In this document: piece after piece, positions 13,204-25,446 of the stretch | Numbering within the stretch: position 1 is the stretch's first letter | How the letters are laid out: every line of letters starts with the position of its first letter | Made by a program: the position numbers and the translations under genes | Notes under the pieces: generated by a model | What the model saw: only the letters and a program-made list of their open reading frames with translations | Told to the model about the DNA's origin: nothing | Database searches by the model: none | Assembly: GCA_018340375.1 (NCBI GenBank) | Contig: JAFFJZ010000003.1 | Coordinates: 7,874,001 to 7,938,000, forward strand | Direction of reading: 5' to 3' | Source: Gonatopus flavifemur | Taxonomy: Eukaryota; Arthropoda; Insecta; Hymenoptera; Dryinidae | Length of the DNA: 64,000 nucleotides

Positions 13204-13234
<31 letters not shown>
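13204..13234. repeat. (TAA)n microsatellite
   Basis: About ten tandem TAA units read directly in the sequence. Confidence 0.9.
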
Positions 13235-16200
13235 GCTAATAAAATTATGACATTGTTCGTAAAGAAGCACTAACCTGATTATGTTAATAATAATCTGACT
13301 AAATAAAACAAAAAGGAAACGAAAAAAAAATACATAAATTCAACTAAAATTAATTTTGTTTCGTTCAAAGCGTACAAAGGATTTCAAATATGAACAAATA
13401 TACACTTAATACTGATGTGGATGAATACAAGTCACAAAAGTATCAATGAATTTCTTTTAATATAAAAAGCATGCTTTTCTTTCAAAACTATGGCATATTT
13501 TTGTAATTCAAGTTTATTCTTTCAAACAACATTGTTATAATAAGCTGTTACAAGCTAACTTTCAAACTTCTCAAACAAATGGATAAAATAAAAAGCTTAT
13601 CGAAGAGCATTTAGACGAAAGTACATTGCACGGATCACTAAAAACTAATAGGAGCTTCGAAATAAAAATATTGTTCTTTCGAATTACTTCTCTTCATATA
13701 CAAGACATAAAAGTTTGTTGTGTGTTTTTTTTTTTACATTAATATATATATTTATTTATTATCTGTTATGTTTGTTTCGTTATATCTCTAATGCCTACCG
13801 TCATTCACGCTCAATGAAAAACTAGAAAAAAATATGATTCTATGCTTTGGAATCTCCTTTCTTCGATCTTAGCTACCCATTGATATATCTTCATCGAATG
13901 TACAAAAGATTAGTACAACTCTTATTACAACTAATGTACAAAAATGAAGAGAAAATCACTCGTTCGAATATTAATAAGTAGAAATATCATCAGATCATTG
14001 TTATCGATAACAATCGCGAGTACAAAACACTTTTCTGTTGAATTTTTCATCTGTAAAGTGGAATCTCGTATCCTCTTTTTCATTGAATCATCAAATCATT
14101 CGAGATGAGACTCGATGACATTCGATATACATTTCTCCGTTGATCTCTCTGATTTCTGTATATTTGTTTTTCTCGTTTTACGATTCGATTGTAAATTTCA
14201 TCAATTTTTACTTCCTAGTTGAGGGAAGGTTCTTATCAAGCGAATCTCGGAATGAAGTGTTTTTTTATTTTATTTTAAAGACTTAGACTTATTCGGTGAG
14301 TCTTGAAGTAAAAATTCATATGTCGGAAGTTTAGATTATTTTTGGTATATGTACCTTATAAGACTCCTCGAATGACTCCTCGAAGTCGCTCGATGGGAAC
14401 CTCCCCTCGAAGATCCGAGATCTATTTTCCTCTCCGGATATCAACCGTTTTTGTTTTTCTTTTAATGATATTTTATTGTCTACAACAGGATATGGAACAA
14501 AAAGAAATACTATCGATCATGAGATATACCTATTCAATGATACAATTTATAACAATTAAAAAAGATAGGTTTCGTTTGTAGTGCCATATATCAAACTATT
14601 TCCGAATGTTGTTTTCTTATTTATTTATTTGTTATTATTTGTTTTTTGTATGCTCTCTTTCTCTCTTGATCTTTGTGATATAAAATCTTTAGTCGACGTT
14701 TAAAAAGTTCTTTTCTTATGTACAATATTGATTTAGTTGGGGAGAGGGACACAAGGGGATAGCGCATCTGTATTTGATTTGATATCTCAAATAATTTCCT
14801 TTCTTGCTATTTATCGTACTTTGTTTTATCTATAGTTCATATTTAAAAATATATTATTTTGTGTAACGGAAAATGAGGGTACGTTCTCAAACCCATACCA
14901 ATGGTTTGGTTTTCTCATTATTTCATGATTCATGTATTTTAATTACATCCAAGTAATATTACATATCGCGTGAACAAGAAAAGAAAATCAGTTGTATTCT
15001 CTTTGAATCCTTTAGTTTTAGAAAAAGACAAAACAAACAAATTGGTATAAATTCTTAGATGTATCCTTTTTGTTTTTTTTTAACCATTTTCACAACAATT
15101 CGATCAACGCCGTAATAACTGAATTTCGTTTTACATAGAAATATTATGCGTGTACAGCTCAATAATTGGAACGCTGTACCCATATTTATTCGAATAATAC
15201 TCCTGTATGTAAATTCCGATACTCAGAATACGGCTTTGATTTTCAATCTTTCACTCCATCGCAGAATATTATTATATTAAATTTCTTTTGATTGTTCCGC
15301 TAAACAAAAATCCTGAACTCAAGATCGTATCGTGCTACCCACAATTAATTTCCTCCTCTCTTCCTTCGGTATTATCATCGATAGGAATTCAATCGAAATT
15401 ATAAAAACGAAATTCAAGCATCTTCTTTTCATAAAATCTACCATTAAAATTTCAAACTCTGATAAAAAAGAATGTTAAAAAATCTTGATAAATTTTAAGG
15501 ATATCTTATCGGATCTTATTAAGAATATATAATAATATTCGTGAATAATTTTGCATTTATTATAATGATACTCTACAAATATCTTATAAGTATTATGTTT
15601 TAAATATTGTAAGGGTATTTTACAGAAATTTTATGATATATGTGTATGTATATATATATTTCAGATATAAAAATGCTTCGGGGATATTGTATATTCATCC
15701 CAAAAATACCCTGTTCATTTGTATACACTTCTTTATATTAACATCATCTTATCAATATGTTACGTCATATTAAATTTACATTCTGACAAATCTTAGGGGA
15801 AACAAATACACATCTCGTATGGAAGTTCTGCAAGGTATCATTCTTTACCTGATAATTTGACTTTATAATAAGAAACAGAAATTTCGATTGCACGATACTG
15901 TAGATATATAGAATCATCATCAGTTATTCAGTTCCACAAGATATCCTTAAAATTTATACAATTTTGTCTCAACAAAAATATAATAAATTGGAGTAAAAAC
16001 AGGAACCACGGGAAGAAAAACATTGTCGTTTCTATGTGAAAAACAAAAAAGAAACAACAACACAGTGGTAACATTCAATCAACGGAAGCCTTCAAGTAAC
16101 TATTTTTACAATTCATTCAATTTTACGTAGATTCGAACAAAAGGGAACAGTGTAGTATAAAACATTAAAACGACTAGTGATGGGCAAACTCATGATTGAA

Positions 16201-17649
16201 AATTCGATATGTATTCTCACCACCATTTGAAATAGATTCTACACATTCGCCGATTTCATTTTCATAATAGAAATTTTAAAACAGTCTTTTCGGAACAAAT
16301 TCTTTTTGGATTCGTTTTTCTTTTTTTACGTCGCGTGTACAAATTACATCAACTTACATAATATCCTATACATAATAATTTAGAAAGGGACAATTTGAAA
16401 CAGCACCGCTCAACGTATTCGATAATCTAAAAAAAAGGACAAAAATACTGATCGAAATAAAAATAATATAATTAAAAATTAAAATAACAATAATTAATCG
16501 TTGGTATACAATGAAAACTAGAACGTTGAAATAAAAAAAAAAGCCTAATCTATTTCAAACAGTAAAATCAAAAAATTTGATTGAGCATCACTGAAAATTT
16601 TGTGTGCCCAACACCAGTGGGGATGTTGTATAATAAATACATATATACATATACATCATACGAATATCAAAAGCAATGAAACAATCTATCAATCGACAAA
16701 CTAGAACGAAGGGTCAACCATGATGTTTTTGCTACAACTATAAATACCTTTCCTATACTCAACTTAAATTCTACAAAATATTTTATCACTAGGATTAGGA
16801 GCTGCGCGATCATATGCACGGAGGCTTTTTAAATCACAGCTTTGTAGTACAATAATTAATATTCCGTGGAGCTGCACAATGACTAGCTGACATAAAGATC
16901 ATTGTTTTCTTTTTTATTTTTCTTTTCTCGTTGGACCACCTTGTTCCGCACCATTCTGCCCTACAGAGAGAATTTGTGTTTCCTAAACTGAAAGAAATGA
17001 GAGAGAAAGAGAGAGAGACCGATGGATATTTTTAGGAGAAAAATAAAAATCAATAAGAAATAATCCAAATTTGTTCTGCTGTTTAAAAATTCAACTGTTG
17101 TTTCTTCTCTTGCCCTTGCCCTATTCCTCTTCCTCTTCCTTCTTTAATGATAATTAATCAGTCTTGCCTGTTGACTCTTCATCGTGTTCCAGAATCGAAA
17201 GCCTCAGGCATACGTGCGCAAGTTTTGCTTCTGCATTTCAACGAGAGAGTTCTTTTTTTACAAGGAAACAAAATAAAAGTATATTAATCGCTATATAGGT
17301 ATTCACACGCGCCTCAAATTTAGACGTTAGCTGAGGAGGGTTGGTTTTTCGAGGCACGCTCTATAGCTAGTGCAATTTGATTTTAGTTTTGTGTTATCTA
17401 TGTATATATATACGCATATACAGAGTAAGAGTGATTTCTTTTTATTCAACGAAATTCGAGTCTAGAAGTGTTCATCGTCATAAATAAATTATTTAAATTA
17501 CAAGAAATTTAATTGAATGAAGTATTGAAATAATTCTCTGCGATATACTTTTTGTATCCTCCTAAAAATCACTCATTACTTAGGAGTAATAACGATGAAT
17601 TCTTTTTTTACAAATTCATCTCAACTACTTAATCTTTTTTTGTTTTTCT

Positions 17650-18170
17650 TAGGAGTAGTAGTAGTAGTAGTAGTAGTAATAGTAGCGATGGTGATAGGTG
17701 TAGTAGTAATAGTAGTAATAGTCATAGTAGCAATAGTCATAGTAATAGTAGGTAGTAGTTATAGCAGCGGTAATCCCGTACGAGACTCCCACGTGAAAAT
17801 GACAAAGGAAAACGAAGAATAGATCACGTACGATAGAAACGTTCGCATTTGGAGTTGTTATGACGAATGATATGAAGATGTATAATTTCAAATAGCGAAC
17901 TTTCATCTCAAGATACATGAAAAATCCTTCATCTTTCCTCAACGCATCTACCCTTAGGTGTCTTCTACAGGATAATAATAGTAGTATAGGGATGATGATA
18001 ATAGTTAATAGTAGTTAACCGCGTTATGGTGTGTGTACTACAAAATTTTTTTCACGGTATATTTGATTACACGTGGCTGTCATGGTTCCCCAGCTCTAAT
18101 GTTTGTGGCGTTAGTAGCAATTATCGATAGCAATAGTCATAGTAATAGCGATAATAGTGATGTCGATAGT
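17650..18170. repeat. Degenerate GTA/ATAG trinucleotide-rich tracts
   Basis: A run of GTAGTAGTAGTAG at 17655 grades into interrupted AGTAATAGT and CATAGT units to 17760, and similar units recur at 17970-18020 and 18115-18170. The open frames across it (17595-17822 plus, 17649-17942 minus) are low-complexity Val/Ile or Tyr runs made by the repeat, not genes. Confidence 0.75.
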
Positions 18171-21111
18171 AGTAATTTTTTTTTTGTTACGGTAATAGGA
18201 GATATTAGTCGATTAGCGATTAATTAAACATTCAACTAATTTCTAATAGTGTTTACAAAATCAACAGTTTTGATTTCTATTACAATTCTATTACGTGTGA
18301 ATATGTATATATATATATTTATATATGCATATGCATAGAGACAGGCCAAACGTTTGCAAGTCGGATCGAATTTCATTCGATTCGACTCAACTAATCGATA
18401 ACTTGAGACAAAAATTTGTTTTTTTTTTACCGTTGTTTTTAAAATTAAAAGTAACTCCAAGTTTGATTCGGATTGGAAAAAATATTTGTTGAGAATTCAA
18501 AATTGAAAGCAAATGAAAAAGAATGAAAATGGGGGCAAGTTCGACCCACCTCCAATTTTCACACTCATATCTTCATATATATATACATATATATATATAT
18601 AAATACACAGTAGATAAATTTCGGCTCTCGTTTTATCTAGTTCTTCCCGTTTCTATCATACATGCATGTATAATGTATATACAATATATATTTTTGTGTA
18701 CAATATACACCTTCGATATGTGAAAAATAAGTACAGCTATGGAACTGATTTGAAGCGATATACTATTATCTTTTTCTCATTCATGCGTTAATCATGGCAC
18801 TCTCAAGCTTTCACTCGTCCTTTCAGCTTTGAAAGAGAAAAATGAAACAATTGAAAACAATCCTTTCTCAATACCATCATTTTTTGACTGAATCAAAGTA
18901 GATTTGAGAGAAAAAAGTGTTAATAGAAGAGTGCAAGACCCTTCGAAGAGTTTTAATCTACAGAGAAACCATGACTCCTTTCTCTCCGTTTGAATAATGA
19001 AAATCTCGATAATTTAAATGTACACTATATAGATTTGTTAAAATAAACCCTATATCTCACTTTTCCGATGAACAATAAATGACAATAACAGTTGATGATC
19101 GTGATTGTGTTTGTGTATGTGTGTTTATATATATATATATATGTATATATACATACATATATGTGATAATCATTTTGAATTGTTTAAAATTCGCCTTCCC
19201 AAACCATTAAAAACCGCAAAGAAGAATAAAAGGCATTTAATATCGATTTAATATCGTTCGAGTTGTTTTTCATTAAACAATTTTTTAAAATCTGATACAT
19301 CAATAAAAAAAGATGATGTAGAATCTTGAAAGTAAGAATAGATTCTACGTTATCCAATGGTATATAATATAATAAGAAAAGAAGGAAAGAAGAATATCAG
19401 CTAAATAATGTTAGAAAATTGCAGTTAATTCTGTAAAAGAAAAACCAAAAACATTGTGGTTTATTTCAATGAAGAAAATCAAGCACAATTATCTTTGTAA
19501 TTGCATTAAATTCCAATTTCTGGACCATCTACAATAATTACAAGGTTTGGTTCAACAATCTCTGTGCGACATGATGATATTCTAAAACAAAATCGTTTTT
19601 CTCGTAATTTAAATAAATACAAATTTCAAATAGAGCTAAAGCAATCTAATTTACTTATAATTCTTTGATTTTATCAACTCCCCACAGATTATTTCAAATT
19701 TTCCTGCCGAGATTATTGAATTTTTTCAGAGAAACTTTTTAGAAGTTTCTAAAACTTTTGGTACGTTCTTTGAACATTCACGAACCAATATCGAAACAGT
19801 GTTTCACAGATCATCTGTGAAGGATACAGATTTCAATACAGGTTCCATGACTTGAAAAAAATTCTACAAATAGTAACATTTCAGGGCATATTTGCTAAGT
19901 AGAATACTAAAAGTGAACCACGAAATGTACCCTAAAACATTGATTATAATTCTCTCAGGAGATAAACAATATCCATATAAATTGATAAAGATGAAAACAG
20001 AAAGTATATCAAAATACGACATTTCTTTTTCCTTCCTTCTTTCCTTTCGTGAACTCAAAAGACGAATTATCCTCAAAATACAGCCCATGACGAATTTTTG
20101 AATAAATATTGCTAATACACATCGCCAAGTTCTCGTCGTTCGAATGATCCCAGATATAATTCAAAGTTATTATTTTTGAAAAAAGAAAACAAAAAATTAG
20201 GAGTATGGAAGCTAAGAGAAAGATTTTCGATAGAACTCAGTACAATACGTTCTATAGAAAAATCTGATGGCTGTTCGCTCCGGCACGTTGCTTCATTACG
20301 TTTGCTTTTACGTAGAATTGTTAGCTCATATATTCTCATACGTTTTAACGTTTCATTGAAACAGTGAACCCAATGGTTTGAAAATTGTAGACAATAATTA
20401 CTATCTATATCACAGATTCAAGTGACTAAAACTCCTTTAAAGATATAATATAAATATGTGTTTTGCGTGTACGTGTATGTATGTGTGTGTGTGTTTTAAT
20501 GGATGTATATGTACGTGTATTGATTAATGGCTCGCACGATACAATATACACATACACGAATATGTATATTTATCTGCAGGTGTAAACAAAAGAAAGAACC
20601 AAAAAGAGAAATAAGCGAAATAAAAAGAGAGTGTTGTTGAGACACGATGGAAAACCTCGCAGAGATTATAATTACACATTGCCTTGTTCGGCCTATGCCT
20701 ACGGTCTAGCATCGCAATAAAATTCGCGATAAATTTGGAAGAACGGATGGAAAAATCGTCCAATCGTGTATTCGACGTTGTCGCTTCCCTCGCCAATTGA
20801 TTCTCGTTAAACGATGAATCCGTCACACGCGAGAATAGTCCAATGAAGGAAAATTAATCAATTTATAATTGATTTGCACCGAGGTGTAAGACACGCGTGG
20901 GTGTTTGTTACCTTCGGGCGCTCTTGAGCAAAACATTCGTTCCAACGTGATTTGAAAATCGAAGATTGGATGCTCGGTTGTTCGTTTGTTCCAGGCACTT
21001 GTAAATTAGCCGAAATAGCGTTTTCGAGTACTCATGGCGCAAGTGGTCTCTCATAGCAAGCAGCGAAATTCTTGATCGATCAAATGATTTGTTTGTTTTT
21101 TTCTTTTTGGT

Positions 21112-21570
21112 TTAGTTGTTACGTTGAATATATTCGGGATACGTAATCGAAGAATTTGTGTTCGAGTACTGAGCAGCGTACAAATAGAGGGCAGGATGAA
21201 GCCCTGGGGGAGGAATACCGCGGGGTAATTGAGGGTGATGGTGGTGATGATGATGGGAATGAGGATGCGACTCCGACGAACCTAGAGAGGACGATAAATG
21301 AGGAGTATATAGTTGAGGGTTGTCGTTGCGGCTGTCCATTGAATTGGAAGAGCCCGTTGTTTGATAAACACTCTGCGTTGTTGTAGTTATTGTGTGCTCA
21401 TGAGACACCGATGAATTAAGTGTAAATGGCGTTGACGCCGGGGTGGAACATACTACATGTTGTTGTTGTTGTTGCTGTTGTTGCTGTTGCTGTTGTTGTT
21501 GTTGTTGTTGTTGTCGCTGCGGGGACGATTCGTGTTGCGGCAGAGGCTGAGACGCGCTGCCATCTAAGCA
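21112..21570 (-). CDS. In-frame C-terminal extension after TAG of the C2H2 gene
   Basis: Directly after the TAG at 21573-21571 the same frame runs open for 152 codons to a stop at 21114-21112. It begins CLDGSASQPLPQHESSPQRQ and continues with an uninterrupted poly-Gln run of about 18 residues and the stretch HVVCSTPASTPFTLNSS. It ends with a His-rich run (HSHHHHHHHP) and GLHPALYLYAAQYSN. Composition resembles the transactivation-type flanks of the main protein and not random AT-rich UTR. It could be stop-codon readthrough, a 3' exon reached by splicing around the TAG, or a local sequence error or mutation. In the sequence as given, no clear GT-AG intron removes the stop. Confidence 0.6.
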   Translation of the reverse strand, partial: CLDGSASQPLPQHESSPQRQQQQQQQQQQQQQQQQQQHVVCSTPASTPFTLNSSVSHEHTITTTTQSVYQTTGSSNSMDSRNDNPQLYTPHLSSSLGSSESHPHSHHHHHHHPQLPRGIPPPGLHPALYLYAAQYSNTNSSITYPEYIQRNN

Positions 21571-22758
21571 CTAGTTGGTGCTCTGAGGATGCAGCAACGG
21601 AAGAGGAAGTTGCAAATTGTTTTGTTTAGCTAAACTCGCTATTTCGACTGGGATGCCACCTTTGCCCGGTCCCAAACTATCTAACGATGAAGGGCCTTCG
21701 CTGTACCGTAAATCACAGACTGGACTTTCGAAACCGGTACCCGGGGTACCTCCCCCGCTCTGCGGCGTCGGAGGATTGTGATTCGAACTGCTCTGACTCA
21801 TGGCACGATGTACTCTATTTTGATGTCGTATGAGATAACTATCTCGCACAAACGTACGTCCACATATATTGCACTCGTATGTAGTATTGGCCGTATGGGT
21901 ACGGATATGAATGGCAAATTGATTTTTCGATGTAAAAGTGAGAGAGCATCTCTCGCACACTAACGGCTTTTCCGCGACGTGACTCCAACGGTGGGCCGTA
22001 ACGTAACTTTTCACGGCAAAACGCTTTTGACAAATGTCACAGGCGTAGGGTCGTTCTCCCGTATGTACTCGTTTGTGAGTATTCAAACTACTTTTCTGAG
22101 TAAACCTCTTGAGACAGAGCTCGCATTGAAACGGTCGTTCTCCGGTGTGAGTCCTCATATGTACCTCCAAGTATGGCTTGCGACAAAAGCTTGCCTCGCA
22201 AACCGTACAATGATAAGGCTTGTTACCGGAGTGTAGCTTCATGTGTACGTAGTAGGACGAAGCGGAGGACAACACTTTGCCACAGACTTTGCAGGGTTGA
22301 GGCTTAGGCCGAGGTTCCTTAACCGTTTGTTGGCCGGTAGACTGCCGACCGGGAGCATCTTGAACGTTTTGATTTTGTTGTTGCGGCGGTTGTTGATTTT
22401 GTTGAGGCGGCGGTTGATTTTGCGATTGATTTTGTTGCTGATTGAGCTGCATGGCGGATTGTTGTTGCGACTGCATATGACCTTCTTGTTGAGACAACTC
22501 TTCACGATCATCAGACAAATTTACAATCGAGTTTGAACCATCCGAACGACTTGACGCGACTGAATAAAATCCCATAGGCTCGCTCTTGATTTGCGAGTCG
22601 AACCTAGATGTCATTATACGATTGCTCTGCGACGGAGGAGCCAACTGCTGTGGAGGCGGTGGCTCCGAATGAGGCTGCGCTGCCTGCTGCTGGTTTGGGA
22701 GCAGAGTCAGGTTGCGCTTGACAAACTGCTCATATCCCGCGTACCAATCCACCTGCAT
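21571..22758 (-). CDS. C2H2 zinc-finger transcription factor, six fingers
   Basis: A single long exon encodes about 395 aa from ATG 22758 (MQVDWYAGYEQF) to TAG 21573-21571. The sequence CAG/GTGGATTGG near 22752 could instead be a splice acceptor, so an upstream first exon is possible. Residues about 23-150 are Gln/Pro-rich with an IKSE sumoylation-type motif near residue 59. Six C2H2 fingers follow at about 157-318, from CKVCGKVLSSASSYYVHMKLH to the finger beginning CNICGRTF. TGERP linkers join fingers 2-3 and 3-4, less canonical linkers join the others. The tail is Ser/Gly/Pro-rich. It should be a nuclear DNA-binding regulator. The first fingers recall the fly l(3)neo38 type from memory, but I am not certain enough to give a symbol. 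The reading frame stays open after the TAG (see next entry). Confidence 0.85.
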   Translation of the reverse strand: MQVDWYAGYEQFVKRNLTLLPNQQQAAQPHSEPPPPQQLAPPSQSNRIMTSRFDSQIKSEPMGFYSVASSRSDGSNSIVNLSDDREELSQQEGHMQSQQQSAMQLNQQQNQSQNQPPPQQNQQPPQQQNQNVQDAPGRQSTGQQTVKEPRPKPQPCKVCGKVLSSASSYYVHMKLHSGNKPYHCTVCEASFCRKPYLEVHMRTHTGERPFQCELCLKRFTQKSSLNTHKRVHTGERPYACDICQKRFAVKSYVTAHRWSHVAEKPLVCERCSLTFTSKNQFAIHIRTHTANTTYECNICGRTFVRDSYLIRHQNRVHRAMSQSSSNHNPPTPQSGGGTPGTGFESPVCDLRYSEGPSSLDSLGPGKGGIPVEIASLAKQNNLQLPLPLLHPQSTN

Positions 22759-24190
22759 CACACGGATAACTGTAAGTCAAGGGATCGACTGTGCGTCGAA
22801 CGACCCGTTTTTGGACAACGTTTATGGACAAAGAAAATATAAATACGATTTATCATTATTTACGATGACGTTATGCGTTAGGTTAAGACCGATAGCTTTG
22901 ACATTTATTTTTGACAAGTGACAGAAGATAGTTAGATGATCAGCTGATTGCATAACTTTTACGCTAATCGGACAATCACGGTTTCTCTTTAACGAGAAAA
23001 TTGTGGTACCCGATAGGAAGCGTCACGAATCACTCTATTTTTAAATGAGTATCCTAAGGAAGCATAGAAATATATTTTCACTTGTGACGGTGGATTCTCT
23101 GCGAGTCGTTGGTTCTGTTTAGTGGGGATCGTCTCTCTTACTCTTTTTTCAACAAACATGGAAATTATTTGATTACCGTACAAACCTTTGCTATTGTAGA
23201 GATTCGAGTTAGGGTTGAAAAACGTCACGCCTCATCGAGCGCACGCCTCCCGTCGTCGAGCGGCTTCACGGACGATCACGAAACATTTGTACAAACAAAT
23301 TGTTTTTCTCCGACACAAAATATAAGATGGCTCCTACTATATTTCACGACGGCCGCCTATATCTATCTAAACACTCACACGAATTCACTACTATAAGAAT
23401 ATGCAGGAATATACACCGATTATCTATATTCATGAAATTCTATTAGTGGCTTGCTTGGCTTACCGAACCTTTAGTCTCTCTGCCATTCAATAAACTTGGC
23501 CAATGCTAACGCGGTTCTGAAAGAAAATTTTATTTATAATACGTTAACTTTATTCGGTTCTACATGGTTCTATGTTCAAAAACTCTTGGATTGGCACAAA
23601 AGGTCATTCTACGATGAATGATGTTCGTAAGACGTGCTATTGAAATTTCGTACGGTATGTGTCGTAAAATCGAATATTTCAGGCTCAAATATTCTTATTG
23701 CACAGGGAGTATTGAAAAAAAGTTCCAATCTTTTTTTTCTTTCCATTGGATCTCTTCGATAACTCGACCATTTTTTTCTATACCTTCAAAATTTCATATG
23801 AACATTGAACAATATTTATATAATTACTATTCAAGTTCAAGGGTAAATGCACAATAATAAATAAACAATCATAATAATTTATTTGGGGGACAGCGTTTAT
23901 CTTTCACTTTTTGTATTTCGTATCTTCGAAGATTGCGTTCCGTTAAGTAGAACACGATGCGACACAGAGACGCGCAACGCAACCCGTATCGTCGGGAAAA
24001 GGTAAAGCTACTTTTTCATGTGCGGCATGAGAGAGCAAGAGAGAGATAAACGACAAAAGCAATGAAGAAAACCTGTCATTTTACCTTTTCTCTCTTATGT
24101 CTACTGTTGGCAGCATACTGCGCATAAAAAAGTATCTTGAGATGATACTCGCATCATTGGTTAGAAAGGGACAGAATCGTTAGATAGAAA
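22759..24190. other. 5' flank of the C2H2 gene
   Basis: No confident coding exon. A minus-strand frame at 22989-23228 and plus frames at 23109-23396 and 23618-23857 lack domains. An upstream 5' UTR exon of the C2H2 gene may lie here, because a plausible acceptor sits at its first codons, but I could not place a donor. Confidence 0.35.
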
Positions 24191-25355
24191 GAGAGATCCG
24201 ATACCGCCACTGGTATCCCCTTAAGAGGATACCAGCGAATAGGTGGCTCCATCTGGTGGCAGTTTTGTTTGCACAAAAAATACTCGAAACTGGACTTATA
24301 AAAAGGTCTGGAATTTTCAGGGATGAATCCTTGAAGGTTAATCTAGGTCCGTAAAGAGCCGGAAACTCACGCAATTATTTTCCTTACTTTCTTTGAGATA
24401 CCTTGTCCCAATTTTTCGGATCTCTCTCTCACTCTCTTTCAGATTGTTTTTTGACCGGACCATACTATAGAAAAGTGCACATTCCAGTATATTATAGAGT
24501 TCACTGAGCTGAACTTACGAAACAGTCCGAAATTCTGAGGGAATAATCTTTGATACTTCACAAATTGCGGAAGGTACATGGCCCAAATTTCAAATTTCGA
24601 AAAGAAGTTTTTTTTCTTAGTCGGTAAACAAGAGTTTGTTTTCGAAATTTAAAATTCGAGCTATGTATCGCAATTTGTAAAGCATCAAAAATCCCTGAAA
24701 ATTTCAGACTGTTCCATAAGTTTAGTTCGGAGGAGTTTTGCGAATAAAATGTTTACTCGGATGGTACGCTGGTTTCCTTTAAGAGGATACGACCGCATAG
24801 GTGACTCCATCTGGTGGCATTTTTTTCGACCAAAATACTCGAAACTGAACGCATAAAAAAGTCTGAAATTTCCATGGATGAATCTTTGAAGATTTATCTA
24901 GGTCTATACAGAGCCGGAATTCTGAATTTCAACAAAAAAGCGAACAAAATTTTTTTTTCAACTCTGGTATTCTCTCAAGAACATCCAAAATTGAATTTTT
25001 ATTGTAATTATAAGGGGACACCAGCGTCGGTAACTGGTATCATTGGCTAGTAAGAGACAGAATCATTAGATAGAAAAAGAAGTTCGATGCCGACGCTAGT
25101 ATCCCCATAACCAGAATCTACTATCGGATCACGTTTCCTTGCACCAAAATACTTGAAACTGAATTCATAAAAAAATCTGAAATTTTTAGGGATGATTGTT
25201 TGAGACCTCATCTAAGTCTGGACAGAGCACAAATTTTGAATTTCAATAAAAAATCTCAAAAAATCATCCCTGAAAAATTCAGATTTTTTTATGGATTCAG
25301 TTTCGAGTATTTTAGTGCAAGAAAACGTGCTCCGATGGTAACTTCGGTATCCTCT
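24190..25355. repeat. Cluster of direct and inverted repeats with GGATACC-type ends
   Basis: A unit of about 160 bp occurs three times in direct orientation, from about 24208, 24772 and 25094. It carries CTCCATCTGGTGGCA (the first two copies), AAAATACTCGAAACTG and a downstream GAGCCGGAA or GAGCACAAA. An inverted partial copy at 25262-25345 folds against 25122-25202. A separate inverted repeat has arms at 24510-24600 and 24640-24728 (CAGTCCGAAATTCTGAGGGA against TCCCTGAAAATTTCAGACTG). At 24210-24235 CTGGTATCC faces GGATACCAG. There is no protein-coding content. It is probably a nested group of related non-autonomous elements. Confidence 0.7.
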
Positions 25356-25446
25356 CAAGTTGCCCCAACCTGCACCAAACCAATCAGTTCATTTTTATAA
25401 CTAGAAGAGCGAATCAAAAACATTTGGAGCTGGTTGGGGCAACTTG
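25356..25446. repeat. 91 bp element with 15 bp perfect terminal inverted repeats
   Basis: CAAGTTGCCCCAACC at 25356-25370 has its exact reverse complement GGTTGGGGCAACTTG at 25432-25446. The interior is non-coding. It abuts the repeat cluster and looks MITE-like. Confidence 0.7.

Larger units (their letters stand above)
10753..21111. other. 10 kb AT-rich non-coding stretch; possible long 3' UTR of the C2H2 gene
   Basis: No convincing exon was found on either strand; all open frames are under 100 codons and of low complexity. The DNA is rich in T-runs on the plus strand and in TA/TATATG and TGTACA tracts. It contains a (TAA)n run at 13204-13234 and GTA/ATAG-repeat tracts at 17650-18170. In contrast to flanking intergenic DNA, I saw no inverted-repeat elements. 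The texture matches the presumed spen 3' UTR at 33.5-36.2 kb. I infer that part or all of it may be 3' UTR of the minus-strand C2H2 gene ending at 21571 or 21112, but this is not demonstrated. Confidence 0.35.

Noticed and set aside
17595..17942. Open frames giving Val/Ile or Tyr runs
   Set aside because: They are produced by the GTA-type repeat on both strands; no gene-like sequence outside the repeat.
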